DNA from: Jaltomata sinuosa
Lineage: Eukaryota; Streptophyta; Magnoliopsida; Solanales; Solanaceae
Length of the DNA: 64,000 nucleotides
Direction of reading: 5' to 3'
NCBI GenBank assembly: GCA_003996215.1
Contig: QJPP01002952.1
Location: 1 to 64,000 of the forward strand
Under the pieces are notes generated by a model. That model did not search any database and had not been told where the DNA came from. It saw only the letters and a program-made list of their open reading frames with translations. Of this stretch, positions 10,851 through 23,388 are shown piece by piece (the stretch's first letter is position 1; each line of letters begins with the position of its first letter). A program made the position numbers and the translations under genes.

Positions 10851-12380
10851 ACAGTTTTATACCTGGTTACGCCCGGGCACCCTTGGAGGGGTTTTTGAGG
10901 CATTTTCTACTACTTTAGTCCTGGACAGGGTCTGGGCATGCATATTCGAGACTGGGTCTCTATCTTGATCTCGGACTTGCTTCCGGATGACATGTCTTGA
11001 TACTGAGTTGTAGTATGGGGTCAGGGACCTCCATGGACCTTGCCACTCCATTCTTGGGGCTGGAGGGAAGGGTATACTGTGGAGTAGAGGTATACAGGCT
11101 GAGTCCTTCTATAGAACCTTCTTGTTGGGCCTGATTGGCACCGGAGGAGGTACATACAGAGGTTCTATTTCATGCATTGGATTCCACCCTTGTTTTTTGT
11201 GTGTTCAGTGTACGCTCTGGTAGTATGGGATGCCGGAGGGTTTGTTTTCACTTGATTATGTTCCTCGATTGTATGGGCGGCCATTGGGACTGTAGGTAGA
11301 CTATATTTACTCCTGTTTTTACTTAGAGCTTGTCTTGGCACCCGGTTCTTGAAAGATTAGTGATGGATAGCCTGTTGAGGCTTTGACTGTGGGGTTTTTG
11401 ATTATATAGAGGGCTTTAGAGTCCTATCTTATTGAGGCACTTTTGTGTGGCCTTCTAATCAGAGTGTGAGACTCTGGTTCTATTCTTGTGGGAAACTGAG
11501 CGGTATCTCTCGGTTATTGTGGCCTAGTTATTTCATCCTAGGGTTGTACTTCTGAGGTGATTCCCTGGTTATGCTATCATATTATTGGATTGGTGTTATG
11601 ATTTCCTTATACTGGTTGATTCCATTTTGAGTATGTTAGACTGCTCTCCGTCTTTTCCATCCACTTGAGGTTACCGGTATACCGTTATTTTCTTAAACCT
11701 CTCTCTACTTACTTATATTGTTGTGCAAGGACTCAAGGTGCATTCTCCTTTCCTTCACCTGTGATTCTGTGTAATTGTATCTCTGTGCTAGCATGTGTTA
11801 CTTGAAGCTCTTGGTTATGGATTATCTGTGCTAGCCCCTTGTGCCTTGATCATTGCCTCACTGACTGCTTTCTTGCTATTTGTTACTTACTGCTTTTATA
11901 TCTTATATGCGCTCAGTCGGCCTATGATACCTACTGAGTACCCATGGTTTTGGTTCTCATACTACACTTCTGCACTTTTTTATGCAGATATTAGCTGAGT
12001 TTTCGCCGTTGATAACGTTGGAGACTAGTGCAGCTTTTGGATCTTTGAGACTAGGGTGAGCGCCTGACGATCGGGGCTTGTCTACATCTCATCTGTTGTA
12101 CTGTTGCTCCTTGTACTTTCGGAGGCAATTTATGTTGTATTTTGTTACTACTAGCACTTGTATCCTATTAGAAGCTTCTGTACTATTGATACCAAGTCTT
12201 GAGGTTGGTGTAGTTTCCTTTATGTATTTATATTTGAGTATTGCTTTTGCTTATTTCTGCTTGCTGGTGCGTTTTGGTTAGGTAGTAGCCCATTTCTAAC
12301 CATTCTGGGCTACGGGAATTGGTTTGCCTACTGGGGATTGTAGGTGCCATCATGACTTGAGAAATCGGGTCGTGACAGCT

Positions 12381-12392
12381 TGCTATGAGAGC
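12381..12392 (+). other. Primer-binding site, mutated (initiator tRNA-Met type)
   Basis: TGCTATGAGAGC lies three bases after the LTR end. The matching position after the middle LTR reads TGGTATCAGAGC, the standard complement of initiator tRNA-Met 3' end, so this copy has two mismatches and would prime poorly. Confidence 0.8.
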
Positions 12393-12862
12393 TCTAGGTT
12401 CACAGGTGTCATGGTACAGAAGCAAGTGTTTAAGTAGAGTCTCGTGGATCGGTACGATGACGTCCGTATCCTATCTGCGGGAGGCTACAGGGCATTGTTA
12501 GGAAAAGTTTCATCTTTTTGGCTCCTCATCGTGTGTTCCTAGCTCTATTGACTTCTAAACTTCGGTTGTTTATTCATTCTGAGATGCCTCATATGAGTGC
12601 AATAGTTGTTGGTGCCGAGGCTTCTATGCCTATTGCTTCAATGCTTCCATCAGTGCCAGGACTCTAGAGTGAGGGATTACTTCACTAGATATAGGGTGTT
12701 GGGTCAGCCCAACCTCCAATTGGATTTATAGCGACCTCAGCGCTTCAAGACACCGTGGCTAGGACTCTGAGTCCACTGGTGAGTGTTCCAGTACCTGGTT
12801 TTGTGAGTGGTGCTTCAGTTATAGTTGAGCTTCTAGTTCTTCAGTAGGGTTGTCTGTTTGTA

Positions 12863-13147
12863 TTGGAGTACAAGGCGAGATTTTCCCGTTGGGCTTCATC
12901 TGGTATAGGCTGTTTTTGGTGTGGTGAGCATGGGCACTTTTCTAGGAATTGCCCCAGGATTATGTATCCCAGACAGCCTGGTTGTTATCATTGTGGAGAG
13001 ATTGGTTACCTTTATAGATATTATCCCCGGCGAGGGCCGGTTAGGCCTTTAGTTTTGACTACTCAGTCCAGAGTTATATCCCATCAGCTTGATACTTCTC
13101 TTGGTGGGCCAGAGGTAGAGGTTCCTGATATCATTGCTCTAGGTTAG
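12863..13147 (+). pseudogene. Gag zinc-knuckle relic (Tekay)
   Basis: The 94-residue frame carries a complete CX2CX4HX4C knuckle (CFWCGEHGHFSRNC, residues about 17-30) and a second degenerate one starting CYHCGEIGY, in which the His and last Cys are both Tyr. Two adjacent knuckles at the end of gag are usual in Del/Tekay chromoviruses, where they bind the RNA genome. Flanking gag sequence is broken by stops. Confidence 0.7.
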
Positions 13148-15001
13148 GCTTTAACTACCTTTGACTTGTGATAGTCCTGCTCGCGTTGCGATTCTATCCC
13201 TTCTGTCATTTATTTTCTTATATGCCTACCTGCTATTTGTTTAAGTTGTTTGGCTACCCGAATTGTAGTACCGATGTGTTATTTTATTGGTAGTTTATTA
13301 TTTAGTAGTGGATGGGGGTAAGTTAGCCTTGAGAGGTGTTTTCCCAGAGTTGTAGCTCGTGGGTAGTTCTTGTTATTCTATTTCTAGTTAGGTTACCCCT
13401 GTTTCATTGTGATTCTGGACTATTTGGTTGGGTTTCCCTTGTTGAGCGGTCCTATATGGTTGTTGCCTAGGCCGTTATCTAGCGTGGCTAGAGATCCGTC
13501 TGATGGTTCGGTGTATTACGGATAGTTGGGCCAGAGTTGAGATTTTGCCTCAGTTGGGAGATATTGGTTATGCTAGTGTGCATAGATTGGTTTGGTCTCC
13601 CGAGTGTCTAGAGTCGACCCTCTTTGTTGATTAGTTTAGGAGGTTGGCAGGTATGTGGGTTGTTCCCATAGTCCCCTCCACTTCCTAGTCCATTAGGTGT
13701 TTTGTTGTATCCCTAGCACCAGTTCGAACGAATCTTGATCGTAGTTCTTTCGATGAGCTCTTGATGTTGGCATCGTGATTGGGTCTTGACTTTAGCACTT
13801 CCGACTAAGTGTTGATCGTAACCTCATGGTTGGGTTGTATTTGTAAGAATTTCGGGTGAGTGGGGCATCCGGCCCATTCTTCTCCTGCCTTATTGAATTT
13901 GACGTGTATCTATGAGTAGTAAGGTAATGGCTTTAGGTTCTTATTCGAGAAAGGATTTGTAAGGTTTAGTATGTGCTAAGGAAGAATTTTTGTTTAGTTG
14001 AAAAAGAAGGGAGATGACTCTTTGTTTGTGTTTAAGTGTCCCCGTAGTTGCCTGAGGTGTCGATGAAGGTTTGCTTTGGGATTGTGTGTTGGTGATTCGA
14101 TCCAGCAGTCTACACATTGCCGTGGGTTTTCCATCGATTGGTTTTTGTTACAGTAGCAGGTGAGGTGTTGGCAACTTGCATTTTCAGGCCTAGTTGGCTT
14201 GGGTTCTTAAGGGTTCATTGGCAGCATAAAGGTTCGACCAAGGCTTTGGTTGGCAGTTTTGAAAGTCGGTGTTCAGAATCATAACTTGGCAGGTTACATT
14301 GGATGGTTTGTGGCAGTTTCTATTTGGTTGCAGCATCCTAGTGCCGGGAGGCAGTGGGTGCGGGCAACTTAGCTTCTTTTACTTCAGTTGGGGATGCGGC
14401 TATTGGCCTTGGACACCTAGTCCTTGGCTAACCTCTGCAAGAGACGAGATATTCTAGATTTTAGCAGTGTTCTAGTTAGTACGAGGTTCTTCTACCATGG
14501 TTGGACAGACTCAGCGGCGTAAGTTTGAGCTTCAGCAGTGGTGTATGCTTTATGTGGTCAGCTTGTGCAGGTTGAGACTAGCGAGGCTATTTTGAGCTCT
14601 GATGATACTTAGAGACTAATAATAGCCATTTGTTTGCCCAGGATTTGAAAGCTTGTTTAATTGATTCCTTCAGAGTTATTGTTTATGTGGGGTTCTAGTG
14701 TTGGTTAGACTCGGCCAGTATGGACGAGAAGTTCATTATGATATATGCTTCGAAGTGGTTGGTTGTTTGCAGAACCAGTAGAGCGGTTGATTCGAGCCAA
14801 AGGAATGAGTTGAAAGTATATGCAAACATTTCTATGGCTAGATGGTAACTTTGAACCCCAGGCACCTTTTTCCTTTGCCTTCGGGGTGTTTGGACTTGAT
14901 ATTTGTGGCATGGTAGACTTCTTCCTGAGGTGAGATTCGTAAGGCAATTTCACATTCAAATGGTGTTCGAGTGTTCGGAGTAGCAGTAGTGTTTTCTAGA
15001 G

Positions 15002-15235
15002 TTGGGAGCTTGGCTTATGGTTATAGACTTTGTGGTAGGCTTACCACACTTCTTGCAGGATCATGGTTTTGGTTTGGGTCTTTTGGGCATATTGCCCTGG
15101 TTCATTCACTTTCAACTGATTCAGACCTGGCACGGTTCAGTTAGCGAATTTGATATTAGAAAAAAAAATGTTCTTTCGTTCGTTGGTGGTCAGTCAAGGC
15201 AGGTAACTTCATTTTCAATGATATGCTACGGGTAG
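15002..15235 (+). pseudogene. Integrase-core relic (Tekay)
   Basis: The frame begins with a stretch including VIDFVVGLPHF, which resembles the first catalytic-Asp motif of chromovirus integrase (the Asp before FVVGLP). The following residues drift quickly, and an A-rich run near 15162 disrupts the frame. Only about 40 residues are comparable to the family. Confidence 0.5.
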
Positions 15236-15820
15236 TCATCTTAGATGGCAAAGGCTACTAGCCTATATCTTGTCTTGAAACGCATTTGTACAATGGGTGA
15301 CTTCGTTCGTGGTAAAGTATAAGCAGGAACTATGGATCTCTGGTGTGTCAGTTAATGCTTCGAGGGTGGTTTGAGTGTTCAGCTTGTATGCAGATTCCTT
15401 TTTGTGGTACTAAAGGATTCAGTTCAGAATAAAAAAAAAAGGGTTTTTGCGGAACAACGGGTTCATGAGTTAGAGTTTTGGGTTGATGGATTTTCTGGTA
15501 AACTTGGTATAGTTTTGAGGATTTGAGTTTTGTGTGTTGATAACCTTGGTGCTCTGGTTTTGGTGTTGTGTAGGTGCTTTTTGGTTAATATTCTCGAGGT
15601 TCAGTTTGGGTTGGCAGATCTTTGGAGGTTTAGCTTGGCTAGTAAGAAATTAACGCTTGGTTTCTTTCTTTGGTTCTGTTCTATTGGGTGCCGTCTGGTC
15701 GCGAAGGTTACCCGGGTTGTCAGAGAGAGTAGTGCGGGCATTGTATCCGCTATTCTTAAATCTCGGGTATTTTCTTCCTTCCCGACTTTCGGGGACGAAA
15801 GTCTTTCTAGTAGTGGATGA

Positions 15821-18800
15821 TGTAATGACTCTTCCGGTCATTTACACGTTTTCGCCTTTCTTGTACCATTAGAGCTTACTTGTAGTGGCCCAAGTCATTT
15901 ATGGCTTGTCGGGACCGGTAGTTCTGTGCCCGGGCAGTTTGTTTGGTCATTATGGTCGTTCCTCGTTTTAGAGCTTCAACTTTGGAAATCGTTGACTTCC
16001 GTCAACATTCTTGGTAATATCAAAGAATTAAACCAAGGTTCTAGGTCAAAGGAATTCCTTACTCGAAAGTTCAAGTTAAAGAAATGCCTCATGTAACACC
16101 TCGCCCGTTTGAAAGGTTTATAGTAACCCGTGCCTTTGGTGTAAGACTAATAGTGTCTAATATACTAAGAAGGATTTGTTATGAGGTATTTTAATTCCAA
16201 ATGGTCGTATTATAAGTTTTGAAGTCAAGCAAGTTGCAAAACAAAAGTCGGAAAAAGTTATTGTAAATTCCTTTAAGGAATTCTCTTCAAATTTGGGTTA
16301 AATGTCTTGGGGTGTTTATCACTATCTGTAAAGAGTTAGTGGGCCCCGAATATACCAAATCGAAGGTCCACAAGTCTAGTTTCCAACTCACTAAACCGTT
16401 CATCCATACGACTTCATAATAGAGAGATATTCACATTTTCGTAAGACTGCACAAGCAGACATGTCAAGGTGGGGCCTACGTCCTAAGTCGGTTCAGCTTA
16501 TAAAAGCTGATTTCTCCTTCGTTTTAACCCATATTTTTTACCCACAATTCTTAGAAAATCAGAGGGAGAGTCCATAAATAATCCATGGACTTTGATCCTT
16601 TCAATTCGGAAGTTTAACGGAAGTTGCTCTATGTCGCGAGCTCGTCATTTTGGTATAGTTTTCCCCGTCGATTTCATGGTGTATCTTCATGGGTGTTGAT
16701 GCAGCAATCCAGCAGGTGTTTTCTGAGTATTTGGCAGTAGCTATGGAGTTATTTTGGTGAGGTATGGATCCCGTATACTTATCTATTTGTTGGATCAAGA
16801 TTTTAAGCTTCTAATTATGAAAAGTTGTTGTTGCCGATATCTTGTAGTAGTTTCTTGTTGATTTTGGATATGTTTGTTGTTCTTGCAAGGAGGAAGGTTG
16901 TTAATCTTGGGATATTGAATATTTTGTCAAGGAAATATCTCCCCTACGACCCTCCTTCATTATTATATGTTCTAGTATTGTTTTATGGATTTCTGAGCCA
17001 CGAAGTGGTATTTTGGATTTGTGGCTTTGGACAGCCCCTTTATCTTGTTATGTTTGGTTATTGTTATTGTGTTCTAGTTGTGGTAAGGTGCTGGAGGTAT
17101 TGGGAAATTGTGTGATTCTTTTTGGGATCACATACGATAGTGATTGGATTGGACAACGTGAAGTACGCCTTGAATAGTGCCTCGGGAACTCCTCACTCCT
17201 TTGAGATGTGGTTAACGTATTGTTGTTGGATTTATATGCCATTTGGTATTGTTATTGGCCTCATTTTTATGCTTTGGAGTTGGCTGGTCGCGAGTGTGTC
17301 ATTAACACCTTATCAAATGGCTATGGCTCATTCTTGCAGCCTCGTCGATTCAAACAATTGTTACATTACCTTGGTTGGTGAGCCTTCATAGAGACGTATT
17401 TGGGGATTCAGTTGAAAGTATTTGTTTTGTGTGATTCATAGCTTCCCGGAGCAGTTTGAGTCTGGACGACATCGTTCCCGCAGCTAGTCATCGGATGACA
17501 GGTAGGTTATGGTTTTCCCCTATCTAGACTCTGCGTATATAGGCTATAACTGCATTAATTAGCATCCTTGGATGGGTTGTTATAGGTTGGTACCCCAGAC
17601 GTTGTCCGCCTTTCGTCCGTCTATTTCATAAGTTGTTTGTAGTATTCGTGTAGTATTGTATATTACCTTTGTGGTCCTGTGTGGCCTTGTATTGACTCTG
17701 GAACATAGATGGTGGGTTATTTGGGGAATGTCCGCGTGACCCGGACATAGAGATGATCCTTTTAGGCTGGTTATGTCTACTGAGTAGTTGTTGGGTCTGT
17801 GCAGGGCTGATAGGAGTTGTTGTGAGCCGTTGGGCCACTTTTATATTTGTGTGCGAGCATATCATCCATGAAAAAGGCTTTCCCCTACATTTTTTACTAT
17901 AGTTTTTGCTGTGAGCCATTACCGACAGTTTTTTAAAATTTGCATGGCCCTGGGGGACCATTTTTAGTACTGTTGTTGATAGAAAAGGGGATTTTTGGAT
18001 GTTTTCGCACTGATTTTATTACTGGTACTTATCTCTGTGGGGCAGACTAGTCTCTACGGGGCAGAGCACCAGACTTGATTTTATTACTGATACTAGTCTC
18101 TGCGGGGCTGAGCACTAGAGTTGATTTACTACAGTTTTATACCTGGTTACGCCCGGGCACCCTTGGAGGGGTTTTTGAGGCACTTTCTACTACTTTAGTC
18201 CTGGATGGGGTCTGGGCATGCATATTCAAGACTTGGTCTCTATCTTGATCCCGGACTTGCTTCCGGATGACATGTCTTGATACTGAGTTGTAGTATGGGG
18301 TCAGGGACCTCCATGGACATTGCCACTCCGTGCCTAAGGCTTCGGGCTGCGTGCACTGGAGGGAAGGGTATACGGTGGAGTAGAGGTATACAGGCTGAGT
18401 CCTTCTATGGAACCTGCCTGTTGGGCCTGATTGGCACCGAAGGAGGTACATACAGAGGTTCTATTTCATGCATTGGATTCCACCTTGTTTTTTGTGTGTT
18501 CAGTGTACGCTCAGGTAGTATGGGATGCTGGAGGGTTTGTTTTCACTTGATTGTGTTCCTCAATTGTATGGACGGCCATTGGGACTGTAGGTAGACTATA
18601 TTTACTCCTGTTTTTACTTAGAGCTTGTCTTGGCACCCGGTTCTTGAAAGATTAGTGATGGATAGCCTGTTGAGGCTTTGGCTGTGGGGTTTTTGATTAT
18701 AGAGAGGGCTTTAGAGTTCTATCTTATTGAGGCACTTTTGTGTGGCCTTCTGATCAGAGTGTGAGACTCTGGTTCTATTCTTGTGGGAAGCTTAGTGGTA

Positions 18801-19672
18801 TCTCTCGGTTATTGTGGCCTAGTTATTTCATCCTAGGGTTGTACTTCTGAGGTGATTCCCTGGTTATGCTATCATATTATTGGATTGGTGTTATGATTTC
18901 CTTATACTGGTTGATTCCATTTTGAGTATGTTAGACTGCTCTCTGTCTTTTCCTTCCACTTGAGGTTACCGGTATACCGCTAGTTTCTCAATCCTCTCTC
19001 TACTTACTTATATTGTTGTGCAAGGACTCCAGGTGTGTTCTCCTTTCCTTCACCTGTGATTCTGTGTAATTGTATCTCTGTGCTAACATGTGTTACTTGA
19101 AGCTCTTGGTTATGGATGATCTGTGCTAGCCCCTTGTGCCTTGATCATTGCCTCAGTGACTGCTTTCTTGCTATCTATTACTTATTGCTTTTATATCTTA
19201 TATGCGCTCAGTCGGCCTATGATACCTACTGAGTACCCATGGTTTTGGTGCTCATACTATACTTCTGCACTTTTTTATGCAGATATTAGCTGAGCTTTCG
19301 CCGTTGATAACATTGGAGACTCGAGCAGCTTTTGGATCTTTGAGACTAGGGTGAGCGCCTGACGATCGGGGCTTGTCTACATCTCATCTGTTGTACTTTT
19401 GCTCCTTGTACTTTTGGAGGCAATTTATGTTGTATTTTGTTACTACTAGCTCTTGTATCCTATTAGAAGCTTCTGTACTATTGATACCAAGTCTTGGGGT
19501 TGGTGTAGTTTCCTTTATGTATTTATATTTGAGTTTTGCTTTCGCCTATTTCTCCTTGTTGATGCATTTTGGTTAGGTAGTAGCCCATTACTAACCGTTC
19601 TGGGCTACAGGAATTGGTTCGCCTACTGGGGATTGTAGGTGCCATCATGACTTGAGAAATCGGGTCGTGACA
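15821..19672 (+). mobile_element. LTR 2 of the array (middle LTR, 3852 bp)
   Basis: It starts TGTAATGACTC after the terminal FGDES-like tail and ends GGGTCGTGACA. An element 3' end lies on its left and a primer-binding site on its right, so it serves as the 3' LTR of the first unit and the 5' LTR of the second. TATAAAA is at 16499-16505. Confidence 0.9.
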
Positions 19673-19926
19673 GCTTGGTATCAGAGCTCTAGGTTCACCG
19701 GTGTCATGGTACAGAAGAAAGTGTCTAAGTAGAGTCTCGTGGATCGGTACGATGACGTTCGTATCCTATCTGCGGGAGGCTACAGGGCATTGTTAGGAAA
19801 AGTTTCATCTTTTTGGCTCCTCATCGTGTATTCCTAGCTCTATTGACTTCTAAACTTTGGTTCTTTATTCATTCTGAGATGCCTCATACGAGTGCGATAG
19901 TGGTTGGTGCCGAGGCTTCTATGCCT
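19673..19926 (+). mobile_element. Internal stub with intact primer-binding site
   Basis: The sequence after the middle LTR (GCTTGGTATCAGAGC at 19673-19687, then leader) matches 12378-12631 closely. It breaks off after ATGCCT, where it jumps into mid-LTR sequence (GTGGTAAGGTGCTGG, equivalent to about 9775 in LTR 1). The jump removes almost the whole second interior and the first ~1.26 kb of the last LTR. Confidence 0.85.
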
Positions 19927-22548
19927 GTGGTAAGGTGCTGGAGGTATTGGGAAATTGTGCGATTCTTTTTGAGATCGCATACGATAGTGATTGGATTGGA
20001 CAACGTGAAGTATGCCTTGAAATAGTGCCTCGGGAGCTCCTCGCTCCTTTGAGATGTGGTTAACGTATTGTTGTTGGATTTAGCTGCCATTTGTTATTGT
20101 TATTGGCCTCATTTTTACGCTTTGGAGTTGGCTGGTCGCGAGTGTGACATTAACACCTTATCAAATGGCTATGGCTCGTTCTTGCAGCCTCGTCGATTCA
20201 AGCAATTGTTCCATTACCTTGGTTGGTCAGCCTTCATAGAGACGTATTTGGGGATTCAGTTTAAAGTATTTGTTTTGTGTGATTCAGAGCTTCCCGGAGT
20301 AGTTTGAGTCTGGAGGACATCGTTCCTGCAGCTAGTCATCGGATGACAGGTAGGTTATGGTTTTCCCCTATCTAGACTCTGCGTATATAGGCTATAACTG
20401 CATTAATTAGCATCCTTGGATGGGTTGTTATAGGTTGGTACCCCAGACCTTCTCCGCCTTTCATCCGTCTATATCATACGTTGTTTGTAGTATTCGTGTA
20501 GTATTGTATATTACCTTTGTGGTCCTGTGTGGCCTTGTATTGACTCTAGAACATAGATGGTGGGTTATTTGGGGAATGTCCGCGAGACCCAGACATAGAG
20601 ATGATCCTTTTAGGTTGGTTATGTCTGCTGAGTAGTTGTTGGGCCTGTGCAGGACTGATAGTGGTTGTTGTGAGCCGTTGGGCTACTTTTATATTTGTGT
20701 GCGAGCATATCATCCAAGAAAAAGGCTTTCCCCTGCATGTTTTACTATAGTTTTGGCTGTGAGCCACTACCGACAGTTTTTCTAAATTTGCATGGCCCTG
20801 GGGCCCTTTTTAGTACTGTTGTTGATAGAAAAGGGGATTTTTGGATGTTTTCGCCCTGATTTTATTACTGGTACTAGTCTCTGCGGTGCTCTATTTTATT
20901 AATGATACTAGTCTCTGCGCGGCAGAGCACCAGACTTGATTTTATTACTGATACTAATCTCTGCTAGGCGGAGCACTAGACTTGATTTACTACAGTTTTA
21001 GACCTGGTTACGCCCGGGCACCCTTGGAGGGGTTTTTGAGGCATTTTCTACTACTTTAGTCCTGGACGGGGTCTGGGCATGCATATTCGAGACTGGGACT
21101 CTATCTTGATCCCGGACTTGCTTCCGGATGACATGTCTTGATACTGAGTTTTAGTATGGGGTCAGGGACCTCCATGGACCTTGCCACTCTGGGCCTGGGG
21201 ATTCGGGCTGCGTGCGCCGGAGAGAAGGGTATACGGTGGAGTAGAGGTATACAGGCTAAGTCCTTCCATGGAACCTGCCTACTGGGCCTAATTGGCACCG
21301 GAGGAGGTACATACAGAGGTTCTATTTCACATCATATCATATCATGCATTGGATTCCACAATTATTTGTTGTGTGTTCAGTGTACGCTCCGGTAGTATGG
21401 GATGCCGGAGGGTTTGTTTTCACTTGATTGTGTTCCTCGATTGTATGGGCGGCCGTTGGGACTGTAGGTAGACTATATTTACTCTGTTTTTACTTAGAGC
21501 TTGTCTTGGCACCCGATTCTTGAAAGATTAGTGATGGCTAGCCTGTTGAGGCTTTGGCTGTGGGGTTTTTGATTATTGAGAGGGCTTTAGAGTCCTATCT
21601 TATTGAGGCACTTTTGTGTGGCCTTCTGATCAGAGTGTGAGACTCTGGTTCTATTCTTGTGGGAAGTTGAGTGGTATCTCTCAGTTATTGTGGCCTAGTT
21701 ATTTCATCCTAGGGTTGTACTTCTGAGGTGATTTCCTGGTTATGCTATCATATGATTGGATTGGTGTTATGATTTCCTTATACTGGTTGATTCCAATTTG
21801 AGTATGTTAGACTGCTCTCTGTCTTTTCCTTCCACTTGAGGTTACTGGTATACCGCTATTTTCTCAATCCTCTCTCTACTTACTTATATTGTTGTGCAAG
21901 AACTCCAGGTGTGTTCTCCTTTCCTTCACCTGTGATTCTGTGTAATTGCATCTCTGTGCTAGCATGTGTTACTTGAAGCTCTTGGTTATGGATGATCTGT
22001 GCTAGCCCCTTGTGCCTTGATCATTGCCTCAGTGACTGCTTTCTTGCTATCTGTTACTTACTGCTTTTATATCTTATATGCGCTCAGTCGGGCTATGATA
22101 CCTACTGAGTACCCATGGTTTTGGTGCTCATACTACACTTCTGCACTTTTTTATGCATATATTAGCTGAGCTTTCGCCGTTTATAACGTTGGAGACTCGA
22201 GCAGCTTTTGGATCTTTGAGACTAGGGTGAGCGCCTGACTATCGGGGCTTGTCTACATCACATCTGTTGTACTGTTGCTCCTTGTACTTTCGGAGGCAAT
22301 TTATGTTGTATTTTGTTACTACTAGCACTTGTATCCTATTAGAAGCTTATGTACTATTGATACCAAGTCTTGGGGTTGGTGTAGTTTCCTTTATGTATTT
22401 ATATTTGAGTTTTGTTTTCGCTTATTTCTGCTTGCTGGTGCATTTTGGTTAGGTAGTATCCCATTACTAACCGTTCTGGGCTACAGGAATTGGTTCGCCT
22501 ATTGGGGATTGTAGGTGTCATCATGACTTGAGAAATCGGGTCATGACA
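19927..22548 (+). mobile_element. LTR 3 of the array, 5'-truncated
   Basis: This aligns with positions ~9775-12377 of LTR 1 and ends GGGTCATGACA before the right TTTAG. It lacks the LTR start, the TATA box and the upstream third of the LTR. Confidence 0.88.
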
Positions 22549-22553
22549 TTTAG
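22549..22553. repeat. Target-site duplication TTTAG, right copy
   Basis: It is identical to 8507-8511 and immediately follows the last LTR base. Confidence 0.85.
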
Positions 22554-22776
22554 ATGTTACTCCTTAATAATTAATTCTTTGTATAGTATTTTTTCCGGTT
22601 ATCTTCTCTAACTTTCTTTTATCTTATTCCTTTAGGTTTGGCGATGGGAACACAATCTGGGTCCGGCTCTAATACATGATAAATCTAGAGCTAATCTAAC
22701 AGAAAATACAGGCTTGCCAACGTCTAGACCGTGATGAAATGGCTATCCAGCTTAAAGAATAAAACTAGGAAAGTAG
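22554..22776 (+). other. Pararetrovirus lead-in to coat-protein frame
   Basis: This 223-bp stretch lies between the Tekay array and the coat-protein-like frame. It includes a pyrimidine-rich run ending in AG near 22634 and several stops in all frames. The head-to-head break in the virus most likely falls here or just left of 8511, but I cannot place it. Confidence 0.35.
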
Positions 22777-23388
22777 ATGAAGAGTAATAGCAAAGACTAT
22801 GCAATGAAGTTATTATTTCAAGAGCAACATAATTTCGACTGGCTCACAGACATGAAATTGAAAAATCAACTAAAAAGGGACAGAAAAATATCACGAAGCG
22901 AGCTAGGGAGTTTTTTTAGGACTTCGGATATGTTAAATTATTCGTCCCTTCAAAAGAAGCATCCAAAAAAATCAAAAGAAGATATAAATATTATAAGAAT
23001 TAATCTGAAAAACCCCATTATTACAAAAGAAGATTTAAAAAAATATAAAACCACTAAAGGTGGCACTAAATCTAAAAAAAATAATACTGATAAATATTGG
23101 AACTGTGGAAAGTTTGGTCACCGAGCCAGAGATTGCCGAGTACCTAATAAAAGAAAAGATAAAATAAATATGTTAGAACTTGAGCAAGAAGTCAAGAATA
23201 AATTATATTTTATTCTTGAGAAAAATGAAAATAGTTCTTCCTCTAAAGACAGCCTTAGTGACGAAGATCAGCTTAATATCGCATATAGTTCTGACAGCAT
23301 TGAGTTAAGTAATCATTGGGAATGCAGCGGCACAATTTGCACTTGTGATAGCCGCTCTATAAATGTCATTACTAATAGTAACCTTTAG
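22777..23388 (+). pseudogene. Endogenous pararetrovirus coat-protein-like C-terminus
   Basis: A 203-residue Lys-rich frame contains a zinc-knuckle-like segment, NCGKFGHRARDC, at about residues 111-122, followed by an acidic/Ser-rich tail (SSSSKDSLSDEDQ). A CCHC knuckle followed by an acidic tail is characteristic of Caulimoviridae coat proteins, which package viral DNA. The first Cys of the knuckle is replaced by Tyr. The frame ends at TAG 23386-23388, but homologous-looking protein continues in the same frame into the protease region, so the TAG may be a decay stop in a longer polyprotein. Confidence 0.75.

Larger units (their letters stand above)
8512..12377 (+). mobile_element. LTR 1 of the array (5' LTR, 3866 bp)
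   Basis: It starts TGTAATGACCC and ends GGGTCGTGACA. It aligns from end to end with the middle LTR (15821-19672). By eye the first ~190 bases differ at about ten positions, which suggests an old insertion or independent drift. It contains a TATA box, a short tandem repeat and several open frames with identical partners in the other LTRs (for example 12078-12281). Those frames have no recognisable domain and are LTR sequence. Confidence 0.9.
12393..15820 (+). mobile_element. Degenerate internal region of the Tekay array
   Basis: About 3.4 kb separates the first and second LTRs, shorter than a complete chromovirus interior. I see a gag zinc-knuckle relic (12863-13147), an integrase-like patch (15002-15120) and a terminal FGDES-like tail at 15785-15815. 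I could not find reverse transcriptase or RNase H motifs in any frame. Stops are frequent. The element appears internally deleted and could not have supplied its own enzymes. Confidence 0.65.
8512..22548 (+). mobile_element. Three-LTR Tekay/Del array (LTR-int-LTR-int-LTR)
   Basis: This 14 kb block contains LTR 8512-12377, internal region 12378-15820, LTR 15821-19672, a 254-bp internal stub 19673-19926 and a 5'-truncated LTR 19927-22548. One pair of identical 5-bp duplications (TTTAG) flanks the outer ends, and pararetrovirus sequence lies on both sides. That pattern fits a single insertion enlarged by unequal LTR-LTR recombination, then trimmed by a deletion in the third unit. It interrupts the endogenous pararetrovirus. 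Confidence 0.85.

Noticed and set aside
12078..12281. Hydrophobic 67-residue frame repeated at 19373 and 22249
   Set aside because: It recurs only because the LTRs are copies of each other. No start context or known domain, and the composition follows T-rich DNA.
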